A DNA stretch of 64,000 bases from positions 1 to 64,000 of the forward strand of contig NZ_JAANHS010000006.1 in NCBI RefSeq assembly GCF_011174775.1, given 5' to 3'. How positions within the stretch are numbered: the first letter of the stretch is position 1; the number at the start of each line of letters is the position of its first letter. Shown here piece by piece: positions 51,773 to 60,716 of the stretch. The stretch is from Rhodobacter calidifons. Lineage in GTDB: Bacteria > Pseudomonadota > Alphaproteobacteria > Rhodobacterales > Rhodobacteraceae. The notes below the pieces were generated by a model that was given only the letters and a program-made list of their open reading frames with translations, ran no database searches and was not told the origin of the DNA. The translations under genes were made by a program, and so were the position numbers.

Positions 51773-53443
51773 ATGCGCATCGTCTTCATCCATCCGAACT
51801 ATCATTCCGGCGGCGCCGAGATCGCGGGCAACTGGCCTCCGGCCTGGGTGGCCTACCTTGCGGGCAGTCTGAAGCGGGCGGGGTTCACCGACATCCATTT
51901 CCTGGATGCGATGACCTATCACCTGGGGCCGGAGGTGCTGCGGGCGAAGCTGGCCGAGTTGCGGCCCGACATCGTGGGGGTGACCTCGATCACCCCGTCG
52001 ATCTACGAGGCCGAGGAGGTGCTGCGCATCGCGCAGGAGGTGGTGCCGGGGGCCCTGCGGGTCCTGGGCGGGGTCCATGCGACCTTCATGTTCCGGCAGG
52101 TGTTGAGCGAAGCGCCCTGGGTCGATGTGATCGTGCGCGGCGAGGGCGAGGAGATCATGGTGGCGCTGGCCGAGGCGGTGCGCGATGGCCGCTGGCCTGC
52201 GGATCAGCGCAAGATCAGGGGCCTGGCCTTTGCGGTCGATGGAGAGATCGTGGCGACTCCGGCCGCCAGCACGGTCAAGGACCTGGACGGGATTGACCCC
52301 GACTGGTCGATCCTGGATTGGGACAGCTATATCTACATCCCCCTTGGCGTGAAGGTCGCGATCCCGAACATGGCGCGGGGCTGTCCGTTTACGTGCAGCT
52401 TCTGTTCGCAGTGGAAGTTCTGGCGCGACTATCGGGTGCGGGATCCGAAAAAGGTGGCCGACGAGATCGAGCGGCTGGTGGACGAGCATGGGGTCGGGTT
52501 CTTCATCCTCGCCGACGAGGAGCCGACCATCAACAAGAAGAAATTCGTCGAGTTCTGTCAGGAGCTGATCGACCGGGGCCTGAACAAGCGGGTGAAATGG
52601 GGGATCAACACTCGGGTCACGGACATTTACAGGGACCGGGATCTGTTGAAGTTCTACCGCGAGGCGGGGCTGGTGCATGTCTCGCTGGGGACGGAAGCCG
52701 CGGCGCAGATGCAGCTGGATCTGTTCAACAAGGAGACCACGGTCGCCCAGAACAAGGAGGCGATCCGCCTTTTGCGCGAGGCAGACATCTTCACCGAGGC
52801 GCAGTTCATCGTCGGCCTCGACAACGAGACGCCGGAGACCCTGGAAGAGACCTACCGGATGGCCTGGGACTGGCAGCCGGACCTGGCCAACTGGTCGATG
52901 TATACTCCGTGGCCCTTCACGCCGCTGTTTCAGGAAATCCGCGATCAGGTCGAGGTGTTCGATTTTTCGAAATACAATTTCGTCACGCCGATCATGAAGC
53001 CTGCCGCGATGACCCGGGGGGCCTTGCTGGAGGGGGTGCTGAAGAACTATCGCCGCTTCTACATGAAGAAGGCGCTGTTCCATTACCCCTGGCGGGGGAC
53101 GGGGTTCCGGCGGCGGTATCTCTTGGGGTGTCTGAAGGCCTTTCTGAAGGCGGGCGTGCAGCGCAGTTTCTATGACCTTGGAAAGCATGGCTATTTCAAG
53201 CCGGTGAAGCGGGACAATCTGGAGTTTGGCTTCGATACCTCGCGGACCATTGCCGAGGCGCAGATGGCGGATTGGGAGGCTTCGGCGGACAAGGCCGCGC
53301 GGGCGGCAGAACGGCGGGCGGCGGTGAAGGCACAGATGAAGGAGCGGGCTGCGGAGCGGTCCGAGGGCTTCAAGATGCCGAACGGCGCCGAGGTCATGGC
53401 CTGCGGCGGAGGGCGCGCGCAGATGCAGGAGCCGGCGGAGTAA
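51773..53443 (+). CDS. bchE: Oxygen-independent Mg-protoporphyrin IX monomethyl ester cyclase BchE
   Basis: This B12-dependent radical-SAM enzyme makes the E ring without O2, taking the oxygen from water. The 556-residue protein has an N-terminal cobalamin-binding-like domain ([31 protein letters not shown]). The radical-SAM cluster motif is CPFTCSFC with cysteines 204, 208 and 211, and the C-terminal extension is long and charged. FNR-type and PpsR-type boxes precede it, so it should be on only at low oxygen. It shares one base with bchJ (TAATG). Confidence 0.96.
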   Translation: MRIVFIHPNYHSGGAEIAGNWPPAWVAYLAGSLKRAGFTDIHFLDAMTYHLGPEVLRAKLAELRPDIVGVTSITPSIYEAEEVLRIAQEVVPGALRVLGGVHATFMFRQVLSEAPWVDVIVRGEGEEIMVALAEAVRDGRWPADQRKIRGLAFAVDGEIVATPAASTVKDLDGIDPDWSILDWDSYIYIPLGVKVAIPNMARGCPFTCSFCSQWKFWRDYRVRDPKKVADEIERLVDEHGVGFFILADEEPTINKKKFVEFCQELIDRGLNKRVKWGINTRVTDIYRDRDLLKFYREAGLVHVSLGTEAAAQMQLDLFNKETTVAQNKEAIRLLREADIFTEAQFIVGLDNETPETLEETYRMAWDWQPDLANWSMYTPWPFTPLFQEIRDQVEVFDFSKYNFVTPIMKPAAMTRGALLEGVLKNYRRFYMKKALFHYPWRGTGFRRRYLLGCLKAFLKAGVQRSFYDLGKHGYFKPVKRDNLEFGFDTSRTIAEAQMADWEASADKAARAAERRAAVKAQMKERAAERSEGFKMPNGAEVMACGGGRAQMQEPAE

Positions 53444-54018
53444 TGCAAGCAGGCCGGATCGGGCCGAATGCGATCCTGCAACTGGCCGATGTGCTGGAGC
53501 GGCGCGGGGAGGGGGAGCTTCTCTCGGCCGTGCTGGCCGAGGCGGGGGTTGAGCGGCCTCCGAGAGATGCGGGGATGCTGCCGGAGGGCGATTGCGCGGC
53601 GGTGCATCAGGCCCTGCGGCGGCTGTCGCCCCGCGCCGAGGCTGTGCTGGAGGAGGCGGGGCGGGCGACGGGGGACTATATCCTGACGCACCGGATTCCG
53701 CAGCTGGCGCAGGGGGCGTTGCGGGGTCTGCCGGGTTTTCTGGCGGCGCCGGTCCTGACCCGGGCGATTGCGCGGCATTCCTGGACCTTTGCCGGGACGG
53801 GGGCGTTCCGGGTCGAGGGTGGGCGGCCTCTGGTTCTGTCGGTGGCGCGCAATCCGCTGGTGGCGGGCTGGCGGGCGGAGGTCCCGCAATGCATCTGGCA
53901 TGTCGCGGTGTTCCGGCGGCTCTATGGGCGGCTGGTCTGGCCGGAGGTGCGGGTGACGGAGGTCGCCTGCTGCGCCTGCGGCGATGCGGCCTGCCGGTTC
54001 GAGATTGCCGCGGCGTAG
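53443..54018 (+). CDS. bchJ: BchJ, V4R-domain protein of bacteriochlorophyll synthesis
   Basis: The 191-residue protein opens GRIGPNAILQLADVLE and ends in a V4R (4-vinyl reductase) domain with its small-molecule and cysteine cluster (EVACCACGDAACRFE). BchJ was once named the 8-vinyl reductase, but later work assigned that reaction to other enzymes, and BchJ is thought to carry substrate or assist the cyclase step. It is translationally coupled to bchE by a one-base overlap. A C-rich hairpin repeat begins right after its stop. Confidence 0.92.
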   Translation: MQAGRIGPNAILQLADVLERRGEGELLSAVLAEAGVERPPRDAGMLPEGDCAAVHQALRRLSPRAEAVLEEAGRATGDYILTHRIPQLAQGALRGLPGFLAAPVLTRAIARHSWTFAGTGAFRVEGGRPLVLSVARNPLVAGWRAEVPQCIWHVAVFRRLYGRLVWPEVRVTEVACCACGDAACRFEIAAA

Positions 54019-54062
54019 CCCCCCACCCCCATCCCCTCCCCACGGCGGGGGAGGGGAGGCGC
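54019..54062. repeat. C-rich/G-rich hairpin repeat, copy 3
   Basis: This copy is nearly identical to the one at 11180: CACCCCCATCCCC, CTCCCC arm, loop ACGGC, then GGGGGAGGGGAGGCGC. It directly abuts the bchJ stop codon and could terminate the bchEJ message before the bchG promoter. Confidence 0.65.
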
Positions 54063-54115
54063 TTGGGGTCGACCTGTGCGTGCTGCGGCAATGTAATCCT
54101 TGCCAGACTCGAAAG

Positions 54116-54133
54116 TGTCAGGCTTAATTGACA
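54116..54133. promoter_or_regulatory. PpsR-type box upstream of bchG
   Basis: The sequence TGTCAGGCTTAATTGACA keeps TGTCA...TGACA exactly and ends one base before the bchG ATG. A weaker TGT-N12-ACT lies at 54092-54109, 24 bp to the left. Binding here would also cover the ribosome-binding region on DNA. No clear Shine-Dalgarno is visible before this ATG. Confidence 0.72.
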
Positions 54134-54134
54134 G

Positions 54135-55034
54135 ATGAGCGACGCACTCATCCATACCCCGCACAGCTGGCCTGAACCGCGCGCGATGCTGCGGCTGATC
54201 AAGCCGATCACCTGGTTCCCGCCGATCTGGGCGTTTCTGTGCGGGGCGGTGTCCTCGGGCGTGCCCTTGGGCGCGAACTGGGGGACGGTGGTTCTGGGGA
54301 TGGTGCTGGCAGGTCCCATTGTCTGCGGGATGAGCCAGGCAGCGAACGACTGGTGCGACCGGCATGTGGATGCGGTGAACGAGCCGGATCGGCCGATCCC
54401 TTCGGGGCGGATACCGGGGCGCTGGGGCCTGTGGATCGCGCTGGCGATGACGGCGCTGTCGCTGGCGGTCGGGTGGCTTTTGGGGCCATGGGGCTTCGGG
54501 GCGACGGTGGTCGGAGTCATTGCGGCCTGGGCTTACTCGGCGGAACCGATCCGGCTGAAGCGGTCGGGCTGGTGGGGGCCGGGGCTGGTGGGCCTGTCCT
54601 ATGAGGGGCTGCCCTGGTTCACCGGGGCCGCAGTATTGCTGGGGACTGCACCGAGGTTCGAGACCGTGGTGATCGCGGGGCTTTATGCTTTCGGGGCGCA
54701 CGGGATCATGACGCTGAACGATTTCAAGGCCTTGGAGGGCGACCGGCAGCATGGCGTGCGGTCGTTGCCGGTGGTGCTGGGGCCGGAAGTGGCGGCGAAG
54801 ATCGCCTGCACGGTGATGGGCATGGCGCAGGCGCTGGTGGTGGCGCTGCTGCTGATCTGGTGTGCGCCCTGGCATGCCTTGGCGGTGGCCGCTCTGCTGG
54901 CCGCGCAGGTCGCGGCGATGCGGGTGCTGTTCCGCGATCCGAAGGGCAAGGCGCCCTGGTACAACGGGACGGGTGTGGTGCTGTATGTCACCGGCATGAT
55001 GATTTCCGCTTTTGCGATCAGGGGGTTGGCATGA
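54135..55034 (+). CDS. bchG: Bacteriochlorophyll a synthase
   Basis: BchG is a membrane prenyltransferase (UbiA superfamily) that esterifies bacteriochlorophyllide a with geranylgeranyl diphosphate. The 299-residue product has about eight helices and two Asp-rich motifs: NDWCDRHVDAVNEPDRPIP and NDFKALEGDR. The start MSDALIHTP lies just after a PpsR-type box. Its stop overlaps the next gene by 4 bases, so bchG-PucC-like-bchP form a coupled unit. Confidence 0.96.
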   Translation: MSDALIHTPHSWPEPRAMLRLIKPITWFPPIWAFLCGAVSSGVPLGANWGTVVLGMVLAGPIVCGMSQAANDWCDRHVDAVNEPDRPIPSGRIPGRWGLWIALAMTALSLAVGWLLGPWGFGATVVGVIAAWAYSAEPIRLKRSGWWGPGLVGLSYEGLPWFTGAAVLLGTAPRFETVVIAGLYAFGAHGIMTLNDFKALEGDRQHGVRSLPVVLGPEVAAKIACTVMGMAQALVVALLLIWCAPWHALAVAALLAAQVAAMRVLFRDPKGKAPWYNGTGVVLYVTGMMISAFAIRGLA

Positions 55035-56314
55035 CCTTGAGCTGGCTTCAGATCGTCCGGCTTGGGCTGGTGCAGTTGTGCATCGGGGCGGTGGTGGTGC
55101 TGACGACCTCGACCTTGAACCGGCTGATGGTGGTGGAACTGGCGCTGCCTGCGATGCTGTCGGGGGCGCTGGTGGCGCTGCATTCCTTTGTGCAGATCAC
55201 GCGGCCAAGCTGGGGGTTCCTGTCGGATGCGCAGGGCAACCGGACGCGGTTCATCATCGGGGGCATGGCGGTGCTTGCCCTGGGGGCGGCGCTGGCGTCG
55301 TGGCTGGTGGCGCTGGGCGTCGCGGGGCATGGGGTCGGGCTGGCCGGGTCGGTGCTGGCCTATGTGCTGATCGGGATGGGGGCGGGGGCCTCGGGGACTT
55401 CGTTGCTCGCGTTGCTGGCCTCGGGCTGTGCGCCTTCGCGGCGGGCGGCGGCGGCGACGATCACCTGGCTGATGATGATTTTCGGGATTGCGGTGACTTC
55501 CGGGGTGATCGGGGCGCTGCTTGATCCCTACAGCCCGGCGCGGCTGATGGCGATTGTCGGCGTTGTGACGCTGGGAGCGGTGCTGCTGACGGCGGCGGCG
55601 ATCTGGGGCATCGAGCGGCGGGTCATTCCGGCTCGGCTGCCGGACGAGACCCCGCTGCGGAAGGGGCTGGCGGAGGTCTGGGCCGAGCAGCGGACGCGGG
55701 TCTTCACGCTGTTCATCTTCCTGTCGATGACCGCCTTCTTCCTTCAGGAGCTGATCCTGGAGCCCTATGCGGGGCTGGTCTTCGCCTATTCGCCCGGGGC
55801 CTCGACCAGCCTGTCGGGCGCGCAGCATGGGGGGATGTTCGTGGGCATGCTGGCGGTGGGGATCGCCGTCAGCGGGCTGAAGATCGGGTCCCTGCGCGCC
55901 TGGGTTACGGGCGGGTGCCTTGGGTCGGCGCTGATGCTGGCGGTGATTGCGGCGCTTGGGCAGATGCAGATCGGGCTTCTGACGCCTGCGGTCGCCCTGT
56001 TGGGCGTGTTCTCGGGCATGTTCGCCATCGCGTCCATCGGGGCGATGATGCAACTGGCGGGGCAGGGCCGTGCGGGGCGCGAGGGGACGCGGATGGGCGT
56101 CTGGGGGGCGTCGCAGGCCATTGCTCAGGGGCTGGGCGGGTTCGCGGGCGCAGCGCTGGTCGATGCGCTGCGGCTGGCGGGGTCGAACGCAAACGCCTTC
56201 GGCATCGTCTTTGCGCTGGAGGCGCTGTTGTTCGTAGCCGCCGGGCTGATGGCCTGGCGGATCATTGACGGGGGCCGTCTGAGAGCCTCGACGCGGCTGG
56301 TTCCGGGAGAATGA
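55031..56314 (+). CDS. PucC-family major facilitator between bchG and bchP
   Basis: The 427-residue, 12-helix membrane protein shares the PucC/LhaA pattern: TSTLNRLMVVELALPAMLSG, SWGFLSDAQGNRTRFIIGG, FLQELILEPYAGLVFAYSPG and MGVWGASQAIAQGLGGF. It corresponds in place and size to orf428 of R. capsulatus. A role in bacteriochlorophyll handling or delivery is inferred from the family. ATGA overlaps tie it to bchG and bchP. Confidence 0.92.
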   Translation: MTLSWLQIVRLGLVQLCIGAVVVLTTSTLNRLMVVELALPAMLSGALVALHSFVQITRPSWGFLSDAQGNRTRFIIGGMAVLALGAALASWLVALGVAGHGVGLAGSVLAYVLIGMGAGASGTSLLALLASGCAPSRRAAAATITWLMMIFGIAVTSGVIGALLDPYSPARLMAIVGVVTLGAVLLTAAAIWGIERRVIPARLPDETPLRKGLAEVWAEQRTRVFTLFIFLSMTAFFLQELILEPYAGLVFAYSPGASTSLSGAQHGGMFVGMLAVGIAVSGLKIGSLRAWVTGGCLGSALMLAVIAALGQMQIGLLTPAVALLGVFSGMFAIASIGAMMQLAGQGRAGREGTRMGVWGASQAIAQGLGGFAGAALVDALRLAGSNANAFGIVFALEALLFVAAGLMAWRIIDGGRLRASTRLVPGE

Positions 56315-57495
56315 CCATGTATGACGCATTCGTGGTGGGGGGCGGGCCTTCGGGGGCCACGGCAGCCGAGGATCTGGCGCGGGCGGGCTGCAAGGTGGCG
56401 TTGCTGGACCGCGATGGGCGGATCAAGCCCTGCGGGGGCGCGATCCCGCCCCGCGCGATCAGGGATTTCGACATACCGGACCATCTGGTGGTGGCGAAGA
56501 TCAGGACGGCGCGGATGATCTCTCCCACGGGCCGCGCGGTCGATATCCACATCGAGGGCGGCTATGTCGGCATGGTGGACCGCGAGGATTTCGACGAATT
56601 CCTGCGGGATCGCGCGCGGATGGTGGGGGCGGAGCGGCTGACCGGAACCTTCCTGCGGGTGGAGCGGGATGCGGCGGGGACCCACGTTGTCTGGCGCGAG
56701 AAGGCGTCGGGGCAGGAGCGGCGGTCCTTGTGTCGCGTGGTGATCGGGGCGGATGGGGCGAAGTCGGGCGTGGCGCGGGCCGAGGTGCCGGGCGGGGACA
56801 GGATTCCTTACGTCATCGCCTATCACGAGATCATCAAGGCCCCGGCGGCGAATGCGGGCTATGACCCGGTGCGCTGCGATGTGGTCTATGACGGGCAGAT
56901 TTCGCCGGACTTCTATGGCTGGGTCTTCCCGCATGGCGACAGGGCGTCGGTGGGGATGGGAACCGAGGACGGCGCGGTGGATCTGAAGAAGGCCACGGCG
57001 GACCTGCGGGCGATGGCGGGGCTGACGGATTGCGAGACGATCCGGCGTGAGGGGGCTCCGATCCCGCTGAAGCCTTTGGATCGGTGGGACAATGGGCGGG
57101 ACGTGGTGCTGGCCGGGGATGCGGCGGGGGTTGTGGCACCAAGCTCGGGCGAGGGCATCTATTACGCGATGGCGGGGGGGCGGGCGGCGGCGACGGCGGC
57201 CATGGCGTTCCTGCGGAGCGGGCGCGCCAGTGAGCTGAAGATGGCGCGGAAGATGTTCCTGAAGGAGCATGGGACCGTCTTCAAGGTCTTGCGGTCGATG
57301 CAGAATGCCTATTATCGCAACGACGAGCGGCGCGAGCGGTTCGTTTCGCTGTGCCATGACATCGACGTGCAGCGGCTGACCTTCGAGGCCTACATGAACA
57401 AGAAACTGGTCGCGGCGCGCCCCTTGGCGCACCTCAAGATCGGGGTGAAGAACGTGATGCACCTGCTGGGGATCGTGAGTCCGAAATGGTCGTGA
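56311..57495 (+). CDS. bchP: Geranylgeranyl diphosphate/bacteriochlorophyll reductase
   Basis: BchP reduces the geranylgeranyl tail to phytyl with NADPH. The 394-residue flavoprotein begins with an FAD-binding motif (FVVGGGPSGATAAEDLARAG, residues 7-26). It has KPCGGAIPPRAI, VIGADGAKSGVAR and VLAGDAAGVVAPSSGEGIYYAM. It is coupled to its upstream neighbour by a 4-base overlap and to idi at its 3' end. Confidence 0.95.
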   Translation: MTMYDAFVVGGGPSGATAAEDLARAGCKVALLDRDGRIKPCGGAIPPRAIRDFDIPDHLVVAKIRTARMISPTGRAVDIHIEGGYVGMVDREDFDEFLRDRARMVGAERLTGTFLRVERDAAGTHVVWREKASGQERRSLCRVVIGADGAKSGVARAEVPGGDRIPYVIAYHEIIKAPAANAGYDPVRCDVVYDGQISPDFYGWVFPHGDRASVGMGTEDGAVDLKKATADLRAMAGLTDCETIRREGAPIPLKPLDRWDNGRDVVLAGDAAGVVAPSSGEGIYYAMAGGRAAATAAMAFLRSGRASELKMARKMFLKEHGTVFKVLRSMQNAYYRNDERRERFVSLCHDIDVQRLTFEAYMNKKLVAARPLAHLKIGVKNVMHLLGIVSPKWS

Positions 57496-58055
57496 TGGAG
57501 CCGATCGACCTGCCGATCCCGGCCTTCGGGCCGGATGGTGTTCTTGTGCCCGTCGGCAAGCTGGCCGTGCACCGGCAGGGGTTGCGTCATCCGGCGGTGT
57601 CGGTGTTTGTCTTGCGCGGCGCGGAGATCCTGATCCAGCAGCGGGCGGCGGGGAAGTATCACACTCCCGGACTTTGGGCGAATACCTGCTGCACGCATCC
57701 CCTGTGGGGCGAGGCTGCGGCCGATTGCGCGGTGCGGCGGCTTTCGCAGGAGTTGGGGATTTCGGGCCTTGACCTGCGGCATGTGGGGCAGGTGGAGTAT
57801 CGGGCGGATGTGCCGGGGGTTCGGGAACCCCTCATCGAGCACGAGGTGGTCGAGGTTTTCGTGGGCGAGGCTGGCTGGCCTTTGGACCTGGAGCTGGACC
57901 CCGACGAGGTGCAGGCGGTGCGGTGGATTTCCCTGGATGCGCTGCGGGCCGAGATTGCGGCGACGCCGGAGGCGTTCACGCCCTGGCTGCGGATCTATCT
58001 GGAGAGCCACGCGGCAATGATCTTCCAGAGTTCGGAAATCGCGGGATCGGTCTGA
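57486..58055 (+). CDS. idi: Type I isopentenyl-diphosphate delta-isomerase
   Basis: The enzyme interconverts isopentenyl and dimethylallyl diphosphate, feeding the carotenoid and phytol branches. The 189-residue Nudix-fold protein has GLRHPAVSVFVLRG, the catalytic-Cys motif NTCCTHPLWGE, and the Nudix-like RRLSQELGI. Two starts are possible: ATG at 57486 inside bchP, or ATG at 57495 sharing a base with its stop (TGATG), the pattern seen elsewhere in this cluster. It is the last gene of the rightward operon. Confidence 0.93.
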   Translation: MVVMEPIDLPIPAFGPDGVLVPVGKLAVHRQGLRHPAVSVFVLRGAEILIQQRAAGKYHTPGLWANTCCTHPLWGEAAADCAVRRLSQELGISGLDLRHVGQVEYRADVPGVREPLIEHEVVEVFVGEAGWPLDLELDPDEVQAVRWISLDALRAEIAATPEAFTPWLRIYLESHAAMIFQSSEIAGSV

Positions 58056-58061
58056 AGGAAC

Positions 58062-58176
58062 CCCGCCCCGGACTTGATCCGGGGCCTCGTGGGTCAACAG
58101 GAGGCCCCGGATCAAGTCCGGGGCGGGCTCCCGGATCAAGTCCGGGGCGGGGTTCCGGATCAAGTCCGGGGCGGGG
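58062..58176. repeat. Composite element, copy 2: 27-bp inverted repeat plus three 24-bp tandem units
   Basis: A perfect 27-bp inverted repeat (58062-58088 with 58101-58127, 12-base loop) is followed by units at 58107, 58131 and 58155, 24 bp apart. It fills the gap between the converging idi and bchO genes. The last unit encodes the C-terminal residues and stop of BchO. The perfect 27-bp hairpin could terminate transcription from both sides. Confidence 0.85.
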
Positions 58177-59059
58177 TCTCGGGTGATCCGTTCTGCGCAA
58201 GCACCTTGAGGATCAGGGCTGACAGGCCGTCCTCGGTTTCCTCATGCGCCAGGTGGCCGAGTTTCGGCAAAAGGTGCAGTTTCGCGCCGGGGATGCGTTT
58301 GGCCGCGTCGATCGAGACCTGTGCGGGGACGGCGCGGTCGCCCTCGGAGGCGATCAGGGTGACTTTCGTTGCCGTCTGAGGGAGGCGGTTGAGGAGGCCC
58401 TGAAGTCTCCACTCGGCCATCATGCCCAAGGTCCCCGTGACGTGATCGGGGTCGCGGACCAGCGTCAGGTAGCGCGCGCGACCCTCGGCATCGAGGGGGG
58501 AGCCGGTGCCCGCAAGGATGCGGTCCACCGTGCCGGGGCGGCCGAAGAAGGCGGTGATGGCGGAGGCGGCGAAAGGCAGGGTGGCAAGGCCCCTGGCGAG
58601 GATCGGGAAGAGGAAGGCGGCGGCGCCGTCGAATTCTCCGAGTGCCGCGTTCAGGCCGATGACCTGGGGGACGGGGCGCAGTTCGGCCATGCGCAGGCCG
58701 ATGGCGGCACCGGCGGAGTGGCCGATGATGGCCTGGGGCTGGACTTGAAGCGTGTCGCACAGGGTCCAGAGGTCCTGCGCCATGGCGTCTAGGCCAAGGC
58801 GGCCTGCGAAGCCCTTGGCAGAGCAGCCGTGGCCGGGGAGGTCGGGGGTGATGGTGCGGTAGTGCTGCGCGAGGCCGGGGATCGTGCGTGCGAAGCTGTG
58901 GCCGGAGGCTCCGGTCCCGTGGAGGAGGAGGAGGGCGGGGGTGTCCCCGGAATGTTCGGGCGGGCCGGTGTCGATCACCCAGAACCGCTGGCGGCCGGTG
59001 GAGACGAGGCTCGATTGGGCCTTGAAGGGCCAGTCGGCGGGGAGCGCGGCGGGGGTCAT
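58160..59059 (-). CDS. bchO: BchO, alpha/beta hydrolase of Mg-chelatase operon
   Basis: The 299-residue alpha/beta hydrolase has LLLLHGTGASGHSF (oxyanion), PDLPGHGCS, nucleophile elbow IIGHSAGAAIG, and His in KLGHLAHEE. BchO is conserved behind bchID in purple bacteria. Its exact role is unsettled, though it is tied to the Mg-chelation or esterification steps. Its start follows the bchD stop by 1 base. The final residues (TPPRT) and stop codon come from the repeat unit at 58155, so the native C-terminus may have been altered by that element. Confidence 0.92.
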   Translation of the reverse strand: MTPAALPADWPFKAQSSLVSTGRQRFWVIDTGPPEHSGDTPALLLLHGTGASGHSFARTIPGLAQHYRTITPDLPGHGCSAKGFAGRLGLDAMAQDLWTLCDTLQVQPQAIIGHSAGAAIGLRMAELRPVPQVIGLNAALGEFDGAAAFLFPILARGLATLPFAASAITAFFGRPGTVDRILAGTGSPLDAEGRARYLTLVRDPDHVTGTLGMMAEWRLQGLLNRLPQTATKVTLIASEGDRAVPAQVSIDAAKRIPGAKLHLLPKLGHLAHEETEDGLSALILKVLAQNGSPETPPRT

Positions 59060-59060
59060 G

Positions 59061-60716
59061 TCAGGCCAGGGTTGCGGCAATCGCCCGGGCGTCGGCCCGA
59101 GGAAGCGGAACATAGCGGCTGTGCATGACCTGTGCCAGATCGGCAAGGGCCGGTTGCGGGCGGTTGGCGACGTCCAGCGTGACGGCGGCGATCCCGGCGG
59201 CGCGGATGGCGGTGGCGATCCGGTGGGCGTCCAGTTGCGCCTGGACGCGGTCCGGCTGGCCGTTCAGCGCGATGTTGGCGCGGCCGTCGGTCAGGAGGGC
59301 AAGGCTGGGGGTCATGCCTTGGCGTCTTGCGCGCAGCGCGGTGTCGAGGGCGGTCGCGAGGCCCGAGGCGAGGGGGGTGCCGCCTCCCCCTGGCAGGCCA
59401 CGGAGCCGGGCCTTGGTGGTGGTCAGGCTGCGGGTGGGGGGGAGGATCAGCTCGGCCTGTTGCCCGCGCAGAACGACAAGGGCGACGTGGTCGCGGCGGC
59501 TGTAGGCTTGCGCGAGCATCAGTTCGACGGCCCCTTTGGCTTCGCCGAGGCGGGCCATGGCGGAGGAGCCGGAGGCATCGACGATGAAGATCAGGACGCG
59601 GTCGGAGACCTGCCTGTAGCGTTTCAGGCGGAGGTCGGAGCGGTGGACGATCAGCGCGCGGTCGTGCGGGTCGTGGCGTTTCCGCAGGACCTGCCAGGGG
59701 GCGGCTTTTCTGAGCGTTGCCACGAGGTCGATGCGGGACTGGCCGTCGGGGCGGCCGGGTCTTGACGGGAGCGGGCGGCCACGGCGGTTGCCTGCTTTTG
59801 CGGAGCCGGTGCCGGAGGCCCCCCGCGCGGCGCGGTTGGCGCGGTCGGCTTGCAGCTTGGCGAGGATGTCGGGGGGGAGGGCGGCCTGGGCGGCCTCGAT
59901 CAGGAGGTCGGCGAGGTTCTCGAGGTCTTGTTCTTCGGGTTGAGCGTCCGGGGTGTCGGGTTGGTCGGGCGGCGGAGGCTCGGGCGGCTGATCGGGCTGG
60001 GCCTCGGCTTCGGGCAGCGCGCGGTGGGCGAGGCCGAGTTCGGCGGCTTGGATGAGGTCGGTTTCGGTGACTTCCGAGCGACCGTCCAGCGCGGCGATGG
60101 CGCGGGCGGCGCGGCGGGTGGTGAGGAGGGCGCGGGGGGAGTCTATCCGCAAGCGGGCGGCGAGTTGGGCGAGGGCCTCGGTCAGGTCCTGCGGGACGGT
60201 GACTTGCGGGTAGAGGGCGCGGGCTTTGGCGAGGGTGCGTTTGCCGATGGGTCTCGGGAGCCGTTTCGGGGCGCGGTCGCCGTCGAGGGTGAGGAAGAGA
60301 CCGAGGCGGTCGGAGAGGGCGGAGGGAAGGCCTTCGCCGTCTTCGGCGGCCTCATCCAGGGCAATGAGGGCGTGGTGGCCGCGGTCGAGGGCCTGGGCGA
60401 GGCGGGCGGTGAGGGACGGGGGGGCGGATTCCGCCATCGGCAGGATCAGGAGGGCGGGGTCGGAGAGGAGGCCGGGGCGGTGGACGGGGTGGCCTGCGGC
60501 GAGGGTGGCGACGGGGTCGGGGCCTCCCAGAAGGGCGAGGTCGTCGATGTTGGGGGACAGGCGGCGCTGGGGGCGGTCGAAAGGGGTTTGCGCGAGGGCC
60601 GTGGTGGCGATGTCGCGGATGGGGCCGGCGCGGGAGCGCAGCCAGAGGCCGCCCATGCCCACCGGATCGACGGCGAGGATGCGCAGCGCGAGGGAGAGGC
60701 GCGCCCAGGGGTCCAT
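59061..60716 (-). CDS. bchD: Magnesium chelatase ATPase-like subunit D
   Basis: BchD bridges the AAA+ BchI ring and BchH. The 551-residue product has an N-terminal AAA-like domain without a clear P-loop and a Pro/acidic linker (EPPPPDQPDTPDAQPEEQD) near residues 240-260. The C-terminal von Willebrand A domain has MIDAS IVDASGSSAM. The start shares one base with the bchI stop (TGATG). Length is normal for the purple-bacterial family. Confidence 0.95.
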   Translation of the reverse strand: MDPWARLSLALRILAVDPVGMGGLWLRSRAGPIRDIATTALAQTPFDRPQRRLSPNIDDLALLGGPDPVATLAAGHPVHRPGLLSDPALLILPMAESAPPSLTARLAQALDRGHHALIALDEAAEDGEGLPSALSDRLGLFLTLDGDRAPKRLPRPIGKRTLAKARALYPQVTVPQDLTEALAQLAARLRIDSPRALLTTRRAARAIAALDGRSEVTETDLIQAAELGLAHRALPEAEAQPDQPPEPPPPDQPDTPDAQPEEQDLENLADLLIEAAQAALPPDILAKLQADRANRAARGASGTGSAKAGNRRGRPLPSRPGRPDGQSRIDLVATLRKAAPWQVLRKRHDPHDRALIVHRSDLRLKRYRQVSDRVLIFIVDASGSSAMARLGEAKGAVELMLAQAYSRRDHVALVVLRGQQAELILPPTRSLTTTKARLRGLPGGGGTPLASGLATALDTALRARRQGMTPSLALLTDGRANIALNGQPDRVQAQLDAHRIATAIRAAGIAAVTLDVANRPQPALADLAQVMHSRYVPLPRADARAIAATLA

